Source: Porites lobata (lineage: Eukaryota > Cnidaria > Anthozoa > Scleractinia > Poritidae). From it: a stretch of DNA of 64,000 bases. A program made the position numbers and the translations under genes. Position 1 is the stretch's first letter; the number at the start of each line of letters is the position of its first letter. Positions 24,001 through 31,744 of the stretch are shown here, one piece after another. Below the pieces are notes generated by a model. That model did not search any database. It saw only the letters and a list, made by a program, of their open reading frames with translations, and was not told the origin of the DNA. The stretch lies in assembly GCA_942486035.1 (NCBI GenBank), contig CALNXK010000014.1:2470001-2534000 (forward strand), given 5' to 3'.

Positions 24001-26197
24001 AATCACTGGCTTTTACTGGCACTTGATTGGCTTTCATTGTATTGCAATATTTACAAACCTGCTCGAAATAAAATATTTATCTGTATAAATAGTTTAAATG
24101 GCCCAACATCACGGTAGAAGAGATTTGTAACAAAACTTTCTCGTACTGTTATTTCGGAATACGATCAATCGAATGCATGAATTAATTTTATCAAAGGGAA
24201 AACAGTCGAGAGCATGGTCGGTGTTTGATCATTTTTCGATAACATTATAGAGTTCAAATTGAAAACGTTGGCTCATTTTTTTCACTTTGCAATCTGTTTT
24301 CATTCTGGCCGTCAAAAGTTAGTTATAGTTGGGATATAGTTGTAGAGTAATTATAAAATAAAGCTAAACTATTATCTCAGGGTTTTCTTTGTTTGCAATA
24401 TGTTAGAGTTTTAAAGTAATATCAAATATTTTGTCACAACTCCTTTACGTAAGAATAGATTTATACTTTTTATATATATCTGGGCCCATTTAACAAATGC
24501 CACATGTAGCTTTTTTTTCCCCTTGGCTTCTCTTCATCTTCACCTCACATTGGTTTTGTAGTTATAGAGGAAATGTTTTCGCTGATCTTAACCGCAGACT
24601 CGTCCAAAACAAGTAGTGTCAGAGGTCAGTTTACGCGCAGCGCTCGGCGTGGGACGTGTACCAGATCTGGGTCTAAGCCAACACCACAAACTTGAAGAAA
24701 AGACAGCTGAAAAGAGCAGGCCAGACGAACCAGGTAAATACTGCTAGTCAGTCTCTTTGTGTATTTACCATGTCATGAGAAGACAAGTCAAGAGATTAGC
24801 TTCCACGGTTGTTGAGTTGATATAGATCAATTTAGCCTGTAAGGAAGCTCGCGAGAGTTTAAGGATCTCGCGCGAGGAGTGGGCTATCGCGGCACATTCC
24901 CGCATAATTTTCATCTCTTGCGATATCCAAATGGAGGGCTTGCTCTCATACTCGATGTAACTGCTATAGATGACTTGTGGCGTGTTCGCCACTTTAGGAA
25001 TGAGAACTGGAGCTGAAATGGGCCTTGCAATTGATTGTGGGATCGTTACTGGTTACGAAGCAGTCAGCTATAGAGTTCTAAAGTGATGACGTCATAAAAA
25101 CTAATATTCTCCTGTCATCTTGGTCGCTGAACCTAACAGAGAGTTGGAGCGAGTCAAAAAATGTACCTCTGACTTTCCGTTTAGAAAAAACAGGCCTGCT
25201 CTGCAATCTAAGACAATCCATGCAATTTGTTTCATAAATGTCCCGGTCCTTTGCGGTTTCTTCCATTCTAGTATTTTCTTTCTCTCTCAGTTATGGTTTG
25301 GTTTTGTTTAAATTTTGTACCGTATGGCCGCCTCATTAATAGTCGTTACCCTGCTGGCCAGAAGGAAGTATTGACTTGAATAGCTTCTAGCCTAGAAATT
25401 TATTTCTTGAATCATTGCCATCAATTTTTATTGTTGTCAATAAAATACCTTCGGGGCTCGTGTGAGAGTCATGGGTTCTTGAAAAAGTCTTAAAAATTTG
25501 CCCAGCAATTTTCCAGAACTGGAAAAAGTCTGGAAAATAGAGGTAACGTCAGGAAAAATGGTAATTTTTATTAGAGGTATTTTATTAAATCAGAGGTTTC
25601 TTTTTTTTTTCAAAGCTCCAACAAGTGCCTTACAAGTTATTTTTTATCGTTTTGGTCAAATCTTATTCAATCTCGCGCGTATATTGCAGTGCATCGTGAA
25701 AAAAGCTTTGTTCCTGTGTTTTTTGAGGTCTGTATTGATCGCCTATTTGATAACCTGGGGTCTAGAAAAAAATATATATTTAATATTATTTTTATTATTA
25801 TTCTTATATAGTTTTTATTTTCGGTACGAACCCCGTGCCTTGTTGGACAGTCGTGCAGCCTCTATAGAGCTGAAGGAATACGTCTTGAAATCATAATGTC
25901 TATAGAAAAAATCGATTTAACTGTTTTTACATAGGGGCTCAGTCTTGTTTTCATGTTTTGTCTCTCATTCATTGCAAACGCTACAGGTTATAATATTATC
26001 GCCTTATTTGGTTAGAATTTTTGAGAACATCAGTCGTTTGCCTTTTGTATTATTTTATGCATACTTATGAAATCAATCCCTCATTTCTCATATGTAAAAC
26101 TGGAAAAAAAAAGTGCGATTATTTCACTTAATTTTCCCTTTTAGATTCAAGCGAGGCCGACGGAATGGAAACCTCTGACTCGATACTTCCGACATAA
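77..26197 (+). CDS. BRD7/BRD9: BRD7/BRD9-type bromodomain protein, 22 coding exons, complete
   Basis: Exons: 77-134, 248-483, 935-1083, 1947-1975, 2930-2999, 4320-4464, 5712-5822, 11684-11841, 12351-12456, 14256-14325, 15321-15428, 16106-16241, 17387-17498, 17892-17975, 19185-19241, 21251-21290, 21435-21509, 22485-22512, 22840-23003, 23358-23398, 24598-24733, 26145-26197. All junctions are GT-AG with consistent phase; the sum is 2166 nt, or 721 residues. The start MGKKHKSKKHHKKG and the following KPIKLVLKV are typical of the family. A lysine-rich stretch lies near residue 75, the bromodomain at about 165-280, and a DUF3512-type region at about 320-560 containing GFKEDKKNK, YGPYGSFAP and LLYSTYGDD. 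A charged segment follows (497-524), then a conserved C-terminal block (SEVSLRAALGV). Family members read acetyl-lysine in nuclear BAF/PBAF remodelling complexes. Human BRD7 and BRD9 are both shorter. I cannot separate BRD7 from BRD9; invertebrates often have a single co-orthologue. Confidence 0.93.
1789..1863 (+). repeat. tRNA-derived SINE head or tRNA pseudogene
   Basis: Within intron 3 there is an A-box-like CTTAGTGGTTAGAGCA and, about 40 bases on, a B-box-like GTTTAAATCCTG. This spacing and wording is that of a tRNA-derived SINE promoter. The acceptor stem does not pair well, so a working tRNA gene is unlikely. Confidence 0.6.
2011..2831. mobile_element. Terminal-inverted-repeat element in intron 4
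   Basis: AGGGATCCATATTC at the left end is answered by GAATATGGATCCCT at the right end, about 820 bp apart. No transposase ORF is visible, so it is non-autonomous. A GC-rich hairpin (CCGGGCAAG to CTTGCCCGG) lies at about 2047-2083. No exact target duplication is clear. Confidence 0.55.
3470..4206. mobile_element. hAT-like non-autonomous element with internal palindromic minisatellite
   Basis: The ends are GGGCTTCTCATATTTCG and CGAAATATCAGAAGCCC. They are flanked by an exact 8-bp direct repeat CACTTACA (3462-3469 and 4207-4214), which suits a hAT-type target duplication. The interior is made of degenerate CGCGAAAT-type units; from about 3880 on, AATCGGCCGATT, a 12-base palindrome, recurs four times between about 3955 and 4141. 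Reading frames here are repeat artefacts. It lies in intron 5. Confidence 0.65.
4320..5822 (+). other. Bromodomain core exons 6 and 7
   Basis: Exon 6 (4320-4464) encodes the ZA-loop half, with FFAFPVNDTIAPGYS followed by HPMDF. Exon 7 (5712-5822) encodes helices B and C with NAMVYN, whose Asn (about residue 243) is the expected acetyl-lysine-contacting residue. The first helix begins in exon 5 (2930-2999, LQLCLENVHRTLQRK). The domain ends in exon 8 (11684-11841), which starts DKIRNMYRSIGY. The pocket motifs are intact, so acetyl-lysine binding is expected. The 5.86-kb intron after exon 7 carries a LINE and an LTR element. Confidence 0.9.
4777..5456. mobile_element. Inverted-repeat (MITE-like) element in intron 6
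   Basis: CAGTGTTCCAGCCAGA on the left matches TCTGGCTGGAACACTG on the right as a perfect 16-bp terminal inverted repeat, extended weakly inward. The CAG start resembles hAT ends, but the flanking duplication is imperfect. No transposase is seen. Confidence 0.6.
6400..8262 (-). mobile_element. 5'-truncated non-LTR retrotransposon (CR1/Jockey-like) with broken reverse transcriptase
   Basis: The - strand frame from about 8255 to 7130 encodes a linker (WNDSPWITRDLKK) and the RT fingers and palm (HDTCNYRPVSLT, LDFSKAFDKVPH). After a frame break comes GVPQGTVLGP, then a short deletion and FDDDALLY in place of the usual (F/Y)ADD region, then the thumb and C-terminus to 6418 (LGVLLSSDLQWNSH). The endonuclease is absent, so the copy is 5'-truncated, as usual for LINEs, and dead from frameshift and deletion. 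It sits in the long intron between exons 7 and 8 of the bromodomain gene, antisense to it, and abuts the LTR element at about 8.26-8.35 kb. Confidence 0.85.
8391..9623 (-). pseudogene. Gypsy-class Pol fragment: integrase of LTR retrotransposon
   Basis: The 410-residue open frame starts with a linker (CAVTTRGQAKK) and continues with an integrase zinc-binding domain (H-x-H at MAGHLG and onward, CKSCDVCQK). The core catalytic region is DLVGPI, LTLVDFATRYPEA, SDIGTQF and PYHPMCNGLTEKF, and the end is ELLYGR. These are the standard retrotransposon integrase landmarks. The frame is shifted relative to the gag/protease frame to its right, with the break at about 9640. It stops where the LTR element is cut off next to the LINE. 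No RT or RNase H lies between protease and integrase. Confidence 0.85.
9545..10991 (-). pseudogene. Gag and protease region of the same LTR retrotransposon, frame-broken
   Basis: Three - strand fragments in order encode a Glu/Lys-rich coiled coil followed by PKLPSFVDGKDD (10991-10626), a retrotransposon gag domain (MKRYDLTEEGYRRKF, 10470-10204), a CCHC zinc knuckle (CFVCGKQGHEARNC, about 10010) and an aspartic protease active site (DTGCSG, about 9700). Stops and frameshifts separate the pieces. Gag packages the RNA, and the protease processes the polyprotein in intact relatives. The + strand Ser-rich frame at 10636-10953 is its antisense shadow. Confidence 0.8.
11095..11112 (-). other. Primer binding site of the LTR retrotransposon (tRNA-Pro-like)
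   Basis: Directly inside the LTR, read on the - strand, lies TGGGGGCCTGTCCGGGAG. It matches most of the well-known primer site complementary to the tRNA-Pro 3' end. Position and wording agree. Confidence 0.6.
11114..11584 (-). repeat. 5' LTR of the Gypsy-class element
   Basis: The sequence begins TGTTACG and ends CGTAACA, the TG...CA form of an LTR, about 471 bp long. On the - strand it has TATATAA (11369-11375) and, further along, AATAAA (11196-11201), as expected for promoter and polyadenylation in an LTR. The opposite LTR is absent, because the element is cut at about 8.35 kb. Confidence 0.7.
12540..12955. repeat. Dispersed repeat, copy 1 (GAAAAAGTCTTGAA-rich)
   Basis: A stretch with repeated GGAAAAAGTCT and TTGAATT words, a CCCAGCAATTTTC word and GATCACCTATTTG. 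It shares order and wording with 25465-25770 in another intron of the same gene, so it is a dispersed repeat of unknown class. Confidence 0.55.
13110..13300. repeat. G-rich dispersed repeat in intron 9
   Basis: Runs of G (GGGGGGCGGGGGGCG, GGGGGGAGGGGGG) are followed by GGATCCGCCACTG. This looks like the end of an interspersed element rather than coding sequence. The reading frames across it are low-complexity Gly/Pro artefacts. Confidence 0.45.
14345..14373. repeat. Poly(C) tract of 29 bases
   Basis: An unbroken run of 29 cytosines followed by GGG lies just 20 bp after the exon 10 donor site at 14326. Length is likely to vary between alleles or assemblies. Confidence 0.9.
14884..14972. repeat. 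Foldback element in intron 10
   Basis: AATAGCATGATTTGTA is answered by TACAAATCATGCTATT, and inside it GATATTTGGCATA by TATGCCAAATATC. These arms make a long hairpin with a short loop, typical of a MITE. Confidence 0.65.
15121..15236. repeat. Short inverted-repeat element before exon 11
   Basis: AGCCTGTGAGCAAGCTCTC on the left pairs with GAGAGTTTGCTCGCAGGT on the right with few mismatches, about 115 bp apart. A related one-sided copy occurs near 59865. Confidence 0.5.
16900..16935. repeat. Hairpin CTTATCCACTGGAT
   Basis: CTTATCCACTGGAT and ATCCAGTGGATAAG are perfect 14-bp arms around an 8-bp loop. Similar ATCCACT(G/A)GA words recur near 39260-39310, so this is a repeat-family core. Confidence 0.55.
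19350..19545. mobile_element. MITE copy A (AGCCTGAGAAAAC ends)
   Basis: It starts AGCCTGAGAAAACTGCCGAC and carries internal inverted halves such as CCATACTGATGACG and CGTCATCAGTATGG. It matches the fuller element at 20841-21137 but has lost its outer right end. Confidence 0.55.
19820..20800. repeat. Large imperfect inverted repeat enclosing smaller elements
   Basis: Sequence at about 19830-19935 (containing CAAGCGACCGTTGAGACTT) reappears inverted at about 20698-20790 (AAGTCTCAACGGTTGCTTG). Between the arms lie the TA-flanked MITE at 20000-20218 and a second inverted pair (GGTGACGAATTAC at about 20252 and GTAATTCGTCACC at about 20587). Confidence 0.55.
20000..20218. mobile_element. TA-flanked MITE (Tc1/mariner-type)
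   Basis: Both ends read AAGGAGACTTACCTTTGATG inward, with about 28 near-perfect inverted bases, and both are flanked by TA. The length is 219 bp with no ORF. The right end presents AAAGGTAAGT on the + strand, a consensus splice donor inside intron 15 of the bromodomain gene. Confidence 0.75.
20841..21137. mobile_element. MITE copy B with long inverted arms
   Basis: AGCCTGAGAAAACAGCC at the left is answered by GGCTGTTTTCTCAGGCT at the right. The arms extend over roughly 100 bp (GACGTCTGAGAAACGAG and its inverse) around a short centre with CACTACCCAGATCTGGGTAGTG. Reading frames on both strands here are mirror artefacts of the palindrome. Confidence 0.75.
21845..22062 (-). repeat. tRNA-derived SINE
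   Basis: On the - strand from 22055 the sequence reads TGTGGCCGAGTGGTTACAG, a Leu/Ser-type tRNA A-box region, followed by GCTGGACTTGCAAATCAGAGG like an anticodon arm. It then runs into a non-tRNA body ending near 21845. It lies in intron 17 and is antisense to the bromodomain gene. Confidence 0.65.
22196..22350. mobile_element. MITE with TAA target duplication
   Basis: The ends GGGCTTGTTTACACGG and CCATGTAAACAGGCCC form imperfect inverted repeats. Both sides carry TAA (22193-22195, 22351-22353), as in PIF/Harbinger insertions. It is 155 bp long with no ORF. Confidence 0.65.
23376..24000 (+). repeat. Tandem duplication including the 3' half of exon 20
   Basis: The end of exon 20 and its donor (ATCTGAAAGATCTTACCTCA then CAGGTATG at 23376-23403) recur 201 bp downstream at about 23577. 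The following roughly 120 bp are also alike. The second unit continues after a MITE insertion (ATAACGAAGTAGTCTCAATC at about 23920), mirroring 23487 onward. The second unit lacks the exon's acceptor and first half, so it is probably not spliced as an exon. Confidence 0.8.
23730..23916. mobile_element. MITE with 9-bp target duplication GTTATAACG
   Basis: TAGCCTGTTCCAGGCGTTCA on the left pairs with TGAACGCCTGGAACAGGCTA on the right, about 32 bp of inverted repeat. Exact GTTATAACG flanks both sides (23721-23729, 23917-23925). A 9-bp duplication fits Mutator-like elements; an 8-bp hAT duplication with a chance match is the alternative. It interrupts the second copy of the exon 20 duplication. Confidence 0.8.
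25465..25770. repeat. Dispersed repeat, copy 2 (GAAAAAGTCTTAAA-rich)
   Basis: It shares TTCTTGAAAAAGTCTT, CCCAGCAATTTTC, CTGGAAAAAGTCTGGAAAAT and GATCGCCTATTTG in the same order with 12540-12955. It lies in the last intron. Confidence 0.55.
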
Positions 26198-26340
26198 TCA
26201 GAAATGCCATGTTAACAAAGGAACTCTCTTTCAGAGATATATTTCTTTTTCTTGTATAAGCTGTAACACGTTATTTATTAACCAAAGAAAAGATATGCGA
26301 AAAACTAAGCAGTCATTGACTGTATTTTTATGTGGTGTGT

Positions 26341-26346
26341 AATAAA
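26341..26346 (+). promoter_or_regulatory. Polyadenylation signal AATAAA of the bromodomain gene
   Basis: A canonical AATAAA lies 144 bp after the TAA stop at 26195-26197, on the same strand, inside an otherwise empty 3' UTR-like stretch. The match is exact; its use is inferred. Confidence 0.7.
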
Positions 26347-27675
26347 ATTCTGTTTTAACGCCGTCAGGCTTGGATACCAGTGTCCGCGTAATTGAACTCA
26401 TATTCACATAATTTACTTAGTTTATACATATGCAATAAGCCAGACAAAACAAAATAAAACACTTCAATATAATCCGGCTACCTAAGTATTTTCTTTTCGG
26501 TTTGCTGCGGGTTTACTTAAAAAGATGTTGAAATGTAGTAGTTAAAAAATGGATGCTAAGAAACACGGCGTCTGTTTGATTTGTGGACGGCGAACGCGAT
26601 CACTTTGGAAAAAAATCTAGAGAACTGCACAAAATGTATGGTCGCCAAACGTGACGAAGGGGAGCCTGGAAATAATAGAATCTTTTTGTTGTTTTATTTT
26701 ATTTTATTTATTCATTTTTTTACGAAAGTAAGTTGAAAATTTATTACTCTGTTTTAGAAATCCGGAAAATAATTATAATCATAGTTTCTAAATCAAAAGA
26801 TAATCTGCTAATGAACTATCTATTACTTTCCTTATCGGTCTTGAAGTAGGGGACAAAAACTTACCTTTGTCTTAAAAAAGGCTGAGTGAATTGGGTCTTT
26901 GCCAAGAAATGTCGCGCCCAGGTAAGAAACTTGCGATAAATGCTGCCCGTGTTCATAAAGCTTTACCCTAGGCAACCTCAATCAGACTTTGTGAAGAGGG
27001 AATCGGGTGGGGATTTCTGAAAAGGTACTGTTCTACTACACAGCTGCCGTCGGGTTGTCGTCAGGGTACCTCTTTTGGGGTATGTGAATTGGGGACTTTA
27101 GGGGGCTCAGGTGAGGATTTCTTGAAAGGTACCGCAACCTTTCCAGAAAAACTAACTGCTGCTAATCCACCGTCGGATTGTCGTAGACTTGCCAGAAATT
27201 GTCCTCACGACTTTCACCGTAGAAAAAGCCTACGTCAGCGAGTACAAGGTTGGAGTGAAAGTATGGTTGTTCACGAGGAGACTTCACTGAGCGAGACCTA
27301 AATTTTCATATTCCAATTATTAACGATATCAACCGGCTTTAAATTGTTAATATCTCACTGGAATCAGGAGCAATTGTTTGGATGAGACGACAGAACACGC
27401 GTAGTCAACCACTTCAAAAGAAAAAAATCTTAAAGTTTGTTGAGGTTGATCTCCTAGCCACTTATCTTTATAATTTCATACAGTTCTATCCGTTTTACAA
27501 CAGGCTGTTTTACAAGTGATTTCTCATTCTGTGACGATTCAACTTCTTCTGTTCTTTACATTAAATGACTTAAGAACAGAAGTTTAACCTGTTCCAGGGT
27601 TGAAATGTCAATATGTTTGAACAGGTGCAAAATTTAGGGAACAAAAGTAACCCAGTGTGGTCTCAGAATCAGTCA
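26347..27675. other. Intergenic stretch without recognisable genes
   Basis: AT-rich sequence after the bromodomain gene's poly(A) signal. Reading frames are short and of random composition; I see no exon-like block. Confidence 0.5.
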
Positions 27676-27682
27676 GTAGCTA

Positions 27683-28078
27683 TAAGGGCACCCAACGGCA
27701 ATTTTCGGGAAAATATCTGTTCGGAAGACGATTTGAGATCTAGAATTTTCGGAGCATTTGTTGTCAAATTTCTTGCTTGCCTGCCTCTCCTAGGATTTTC
27801 GAACACCGACAAAATGGTATAATTACCCATTTTTAACGGATTTTGACCCTAAAAAAAGGCCACCTAGAATTTTCGGGAGCCTTTTCCTGGCTGAAATTTT
27901 CGACAGGGTAAGTTTTTATCCCTATAATTTTCGGATCACTAGACTTTCAGCTAGGAAATCCGAACAGATGAAAAGTTTTTAGGGGATAAAAATATGCCTA
28001 TATCTACAGTTTGAATACTAAAATACCTTCAACAATGCTATGTTAAGTGGTTTTGAACTGTCCTCTTTGGGTGCCCCT
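27683..28078. mobile_element. MITE with 7-bp target duplication GTAGCTA
   Basis: The left end TAAGGGCACCCAA and the right end TTGGGTGCCCCT form an imperfect inverted repeat. GTAGCTA occurs exactly on both sides (27676-27682, 28079-28085). The interior repeats AATTTTCGG several times. It is 396 bp with no transposase. Confidence 0.7.
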
Positions 28079-28085
28079 GTAGCTA

Positions 28086-29519
28086 GCAAGCTGCATATGC
28101 CAAATTATAAATTTCAAGTAAAGTAGGCTTTCTTTGAGACGGTATAAAAACAAAACAAATGTAAAGCTCATAAGCAATAGTTGTTTATAACCAAAAGAAC
28201 ATGCTAAGATTATACGCTAATATAATACCTGGGATAAAGTGGATTCTTTTTTGAACAACACAGCCCGGTATATTCAAAATGAAGATGGAATATTTTAAAC
28301 CCAATGAGAGGCTTAGATAATTGGGTTTTCCGTTTAACTCTATAAAGATATTTCTGACCGCGAGGCATTTAGTCTTTTTAGGGGTTCTTTCCGGCTGCCA
28401 CGAATGAAAACCACTGTAAAACATACAACACGAACAATGGTTAAAGCCGCCGGGTAAAGACGAATCAGATTGGATTACTAAGCACTCAGATTGGCGATTG
28501 CCATTTGTTTTAACACCTGCAGCGCACTCAAGTTAGAAAAAGCGAGAGACGAATAAACTTGAAAGGAAAATTCCAGATTTGTGTATTTGATGTGTGCAGG
28601 GTTCTCAAAGTTAAAATGGAAGTAAAACATTAAACAAATAATCAGAGACTAACTGAGACTATAATTGTCATAATTATTGTAGTCGCTATTTCTGAGCGCA
28701 ATCGCCTAATTGCTAACATTGTTGACCGTATTGACCGTTCTTCATGCGTTTTCTTTGGTATACTCACAATCATAATCAGTTCTCATAACTTTTAACTTTC
28801 CTCCAGATTTCTTATTAAACAAACTAATTGTCACATCACACAGCCGGCATATAAGTGCGGTGGTGACTCCTTTATTTTAATATATTATTTTTCGCACTGT
28901 TAAAACGAACTTAAATTATATCTCTTTTTTTGCGTTTCATTTGTCTTCATATTTATGGCATCAGAACTCGTGACCTCTAAGGAGGACCCTACTCTTTCTA
29001 AATTTATAGTCAGATGAAAAAGGATTAAAAAGTTATTCTCTCGCGACATTTGCGTAAATGCTCAATAAACAGGCCTTTTTTATATTTCCTCTTTTGTCCA
29101 CAAGTATCCTAGAGCGACCTGTAATTAAACATGAGATTACTTACGCACGCTTTTACTAATCAGTGATATATATTTTCAATTGTCGAAGCAAATTTGAATA
29201 AAAATGCCGAGCTCGTGTTGAGATGGTGCCGTTTTTTATTGAGGAATATTCTCTTACAGAACAGAAGGGGTTGTGATTTTGATGTCATTTCAGTGACCGA
29301 AGGAGGATTTCTCGTTGAAATTGAGGACATTTAGCCAGTGATTTCAGAACTCTGATTTTGCCTTGGCCTTCATCATAAATACGTCAAATTTATCACACAC
29401 CGACAAAAGGTCAAGAAAACAATACGATAAAGGACCGAGTACAGCAGAGAATGCTCACCAAGTAGCTATAGTGTGAGCGGCACTTTCCTTTCTATACTCC
29501 GTTGCAAAACAGTGACGAA
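28086..29519. other. Intergenic stretch upstream of the 29.5-kb ORF
   Basis: AT-rich, with stop codons in all frames and no repeat with clear ends. It may hold the promoter of the 29520 ORF, but I see no convincing element. Confidence 0.4.
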
Positions 29520-30254
29520 ATGACGGCATCAAGGAGCTATTATCTGAGAACTATCCAATATTTAACTCAAGAAGCGCAAGCTTCAGAACTTCTCCGCAGC
29601 AATGTGTACCGGTACAGTTATAATTTAGGAATACAAGAATTTCGAGCACCCTGGAAACGAAACAAGACGAGCTATTCGATAAAACCCTGTGCTGAAAGCA
29701 AAAGCGAAAATGTGAGCGAGTCAGTTAAAAAAAGTTTGATAGAAATGAGAATTTGCCGCCATGACTTTGCTGGAAACATCATCTTAGCATCAAAATTCAG
29801 GAACTTGGATAGTGCGGAGACAAATACATTGTCAGGAGCTGAAAAACAAACCCAATGGACTTCTACAAAGGAGGAAAGGAAAGAATCCCTCAGCTCTCAC
29901 AATTTTTACCAGGAAATCTATGTTAACGGCGCGTGTTCACAAAAAGATTATAGCGCTTTGCACACGGAACAAGTTGAAGCAAAAACATTGTTAGAGAAAT
30001 ACGTTTCTGTCGCAGAAATAAACAATATACCAAAATTTTCTGACAGAGACAATGCCTGTGGGGATAAATGCGATATTTTGCCATCTTTTGAGAAATTCTT
30101 TCGTGCTGCGAGAGTTCTGGGGGTTTGTTTACCGTCGAAAGAATTGTATTCAAATGTTCAAAGGAGACTAAGTGGCGTATGTGAGGGTCATTCAAGTGAC
30201 AATTGCTTGCAAACACAAAGCAACCTTCTACGGGTTTTGAATAAGCGGTTTTAA
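29520..30254 (+). CDS. Unrecognised single-exon protein, 244 residues
   Basis: The first ATG of the open frame is at 29520 (MTASRSYYLRTIQ); the frame extends 6 codons upstream without ATG. The protein is hydrophilic and Ser-, Lys- and Glu-rich, with no signal peptide or membrane segment. It has scattered cysteines toward the C-terminus (ACGDKCDIL, GVCEGHSSDNC) and a more ordered tail (SFEKFFRAARVLGVCLP, QRRLSGVC, LLRVLNKRF). It is by far the longest + strand frame outside repeats, and its base composition is less AT-rich than the surroundings. It has no introns and no clear AATAAA nearby. I recognise no family. It could be a lineage-specific gene, a retrocopy, one exon of a larger gene, or chance. 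Confidence 0.45.
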   Translation: MTASRSYYLRTIQYLTQEAQASELLRSNVYRYSYNLGIQEFRAPWKRNKTSYSIKPCAESKSENVSESVKKSLIEMRICRHDFAGNIILASKFRNLDSAETNTLSGAEKQTQWTSTKEERKESLSSHNFYQEIYVNGACSQKDYSALHTEQVEAKTLLEKYVSVAEINNIPKFSDRDNACGDKCDILPSFEKFFRAARVLGVCLPSKELYSNVQRRLSGVCEGHSSDNCLQTQSNLLRVLNKRF

Positions 30255-30507
30255 CTTAACATCGTGAGATCAGTGCAATGCATATAGAGTGACTGGTAAT
30301 GAGAGTTTTAACTTAAGACAAAATGACGAAGTTCAACTGACCATAAAGGGTGTTTGACGTTTTCGAGATAAATTAAGAACATAATTAACTAGTTATAGCT
30401 ATCGCGTAGTGCCAACGAGCAAAGATTTTACCTACACGCGCGCGCTGTTCAATTTGTTTAGAAATGTCATGAATTACAGTAATTTCCGAAAAACAGTTTG
30501 AACTCAA

Positions 30508-30995
30508 TTCGATTGCATAAGTGAAAATTGTTGTGGAAACAGTGAACTAAACTGTTCTACTGTATAAAGAATTTGAAATCCCGACTTTTTACAGCATATC
30601 TGTCGAGAAATTGACGTTCGTGTTTTTGTCCGAAGTTGCGCACAGGTCATTTTGCGTAAAATCTAGTTGTCCTATACGCCAACTCAGAATCCTCCAAAAT
30701 CATAAGTCCGCGAATATTTAACGTACAGATTTATATTTGGTCTCTTTTTAAGGCTTAGGAAGTCTACTTTTCAGAAAAAAAAGGTTTATGGTGCGCCGAT
30801 GAAGCCTTCTGAATTCTTTGTCTTGAAAGACACTTAACAGTAATTTTTGCAACGTTATATTTTTTTCCTGGCGGCGTAAATAGCCAGGTGTGCATGAGTG
30901 TCTTTGCGAAAAATTCGATTGCATAGGCAAAAATTACCTTGAAAATAGTGAACTAAATTGTTCTACTGCATAAAGAATTTGAAATACTAACCTTA
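30508..30995 (+). repeat. Direct repeat pair, about 406 bp apart
   Basis: A block of about 77 bp beginning CGATTGCATA and containing ACTAAACTGTTCTACTG and TAAAGAATTTGAAAT (about 30510-30587) recurs at about 30916-30993 with a few changes. The intervening DNA shows no ORF. Confidence 0.6.
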
Positions 30996-31435
30996 CATAG
31001 CATATTTTTCTTATATTCTCCGTTCTGCATTACGTCACAAAAGTTACACTACCTTAGGTTACATCGCTTCAAGATTCATTTCGCGCACGGCTTACTATTA
31101 TGCTGCCGCCTCGCAGCCCCGCGTCTTCGCGAGGCTGCTCGTTGGCAATAACTAATTACTAATTGCAGTTCCCTGCAACAAATAAACATGCACGAAACGA
31201 TTATTCGGCTTGCTTGCAGCGTGAATATCAAGGAAGTCAGATTAAAAAACTTTACAACTCGGTACTGTCGAACATGTATGACCTGAAAGTGTTGGTCCAG
31301 ACGGAAAATACAGCGGCAAACTTCAAAAAATATATCTCGCCGGATTTTTGAGTACATTACCGCCAAGTGGACTATTTCCGTCCAACAGTTGTTTAATCGG
31401 GCTAAAATCTCCGAAGTAGCCACTGTAAAAACTAA

Positions 31436-31660
31436 GGGTGCTTTTCATTTGTCAGAACTGACCGGCCAGACCATTCCCGTTGTAACACTTTTAATGCCAG
31501 TGAAAAAAAAAATTCCAGCCAGATCAGTCAAATCCTAAATAGCATGCACAAAGGAGATGGTTTTTCGGTAAAAACTCTTGGAAAAAGACTATTTCATTTT
31601 CAAAATGACTGGTCCGACCATGGTCCGGCCGGCCAGTTCTGATTTTTGGAAAGTCCCGTA
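31436..31660. mobile_element. MITE-like inverted-repeat element
   Basis: GTCAGAACTGACCGGCCAGACCA near the left end is mirrored by a right-end block TGGTCCGGCCGGCCAGTTCTG about 200 bp away. No ORF and no exact target duplication identified. Confidence 0.5.
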
Positions 31661-31744
31661 AGAGTGCAACCATTGCATATTTTCTCTTCTCCTCCTTTCT
31701 TCCGCGCTCTTTCTTTTTCTCCTTTCCTTTGTGCGTACTAGCTG

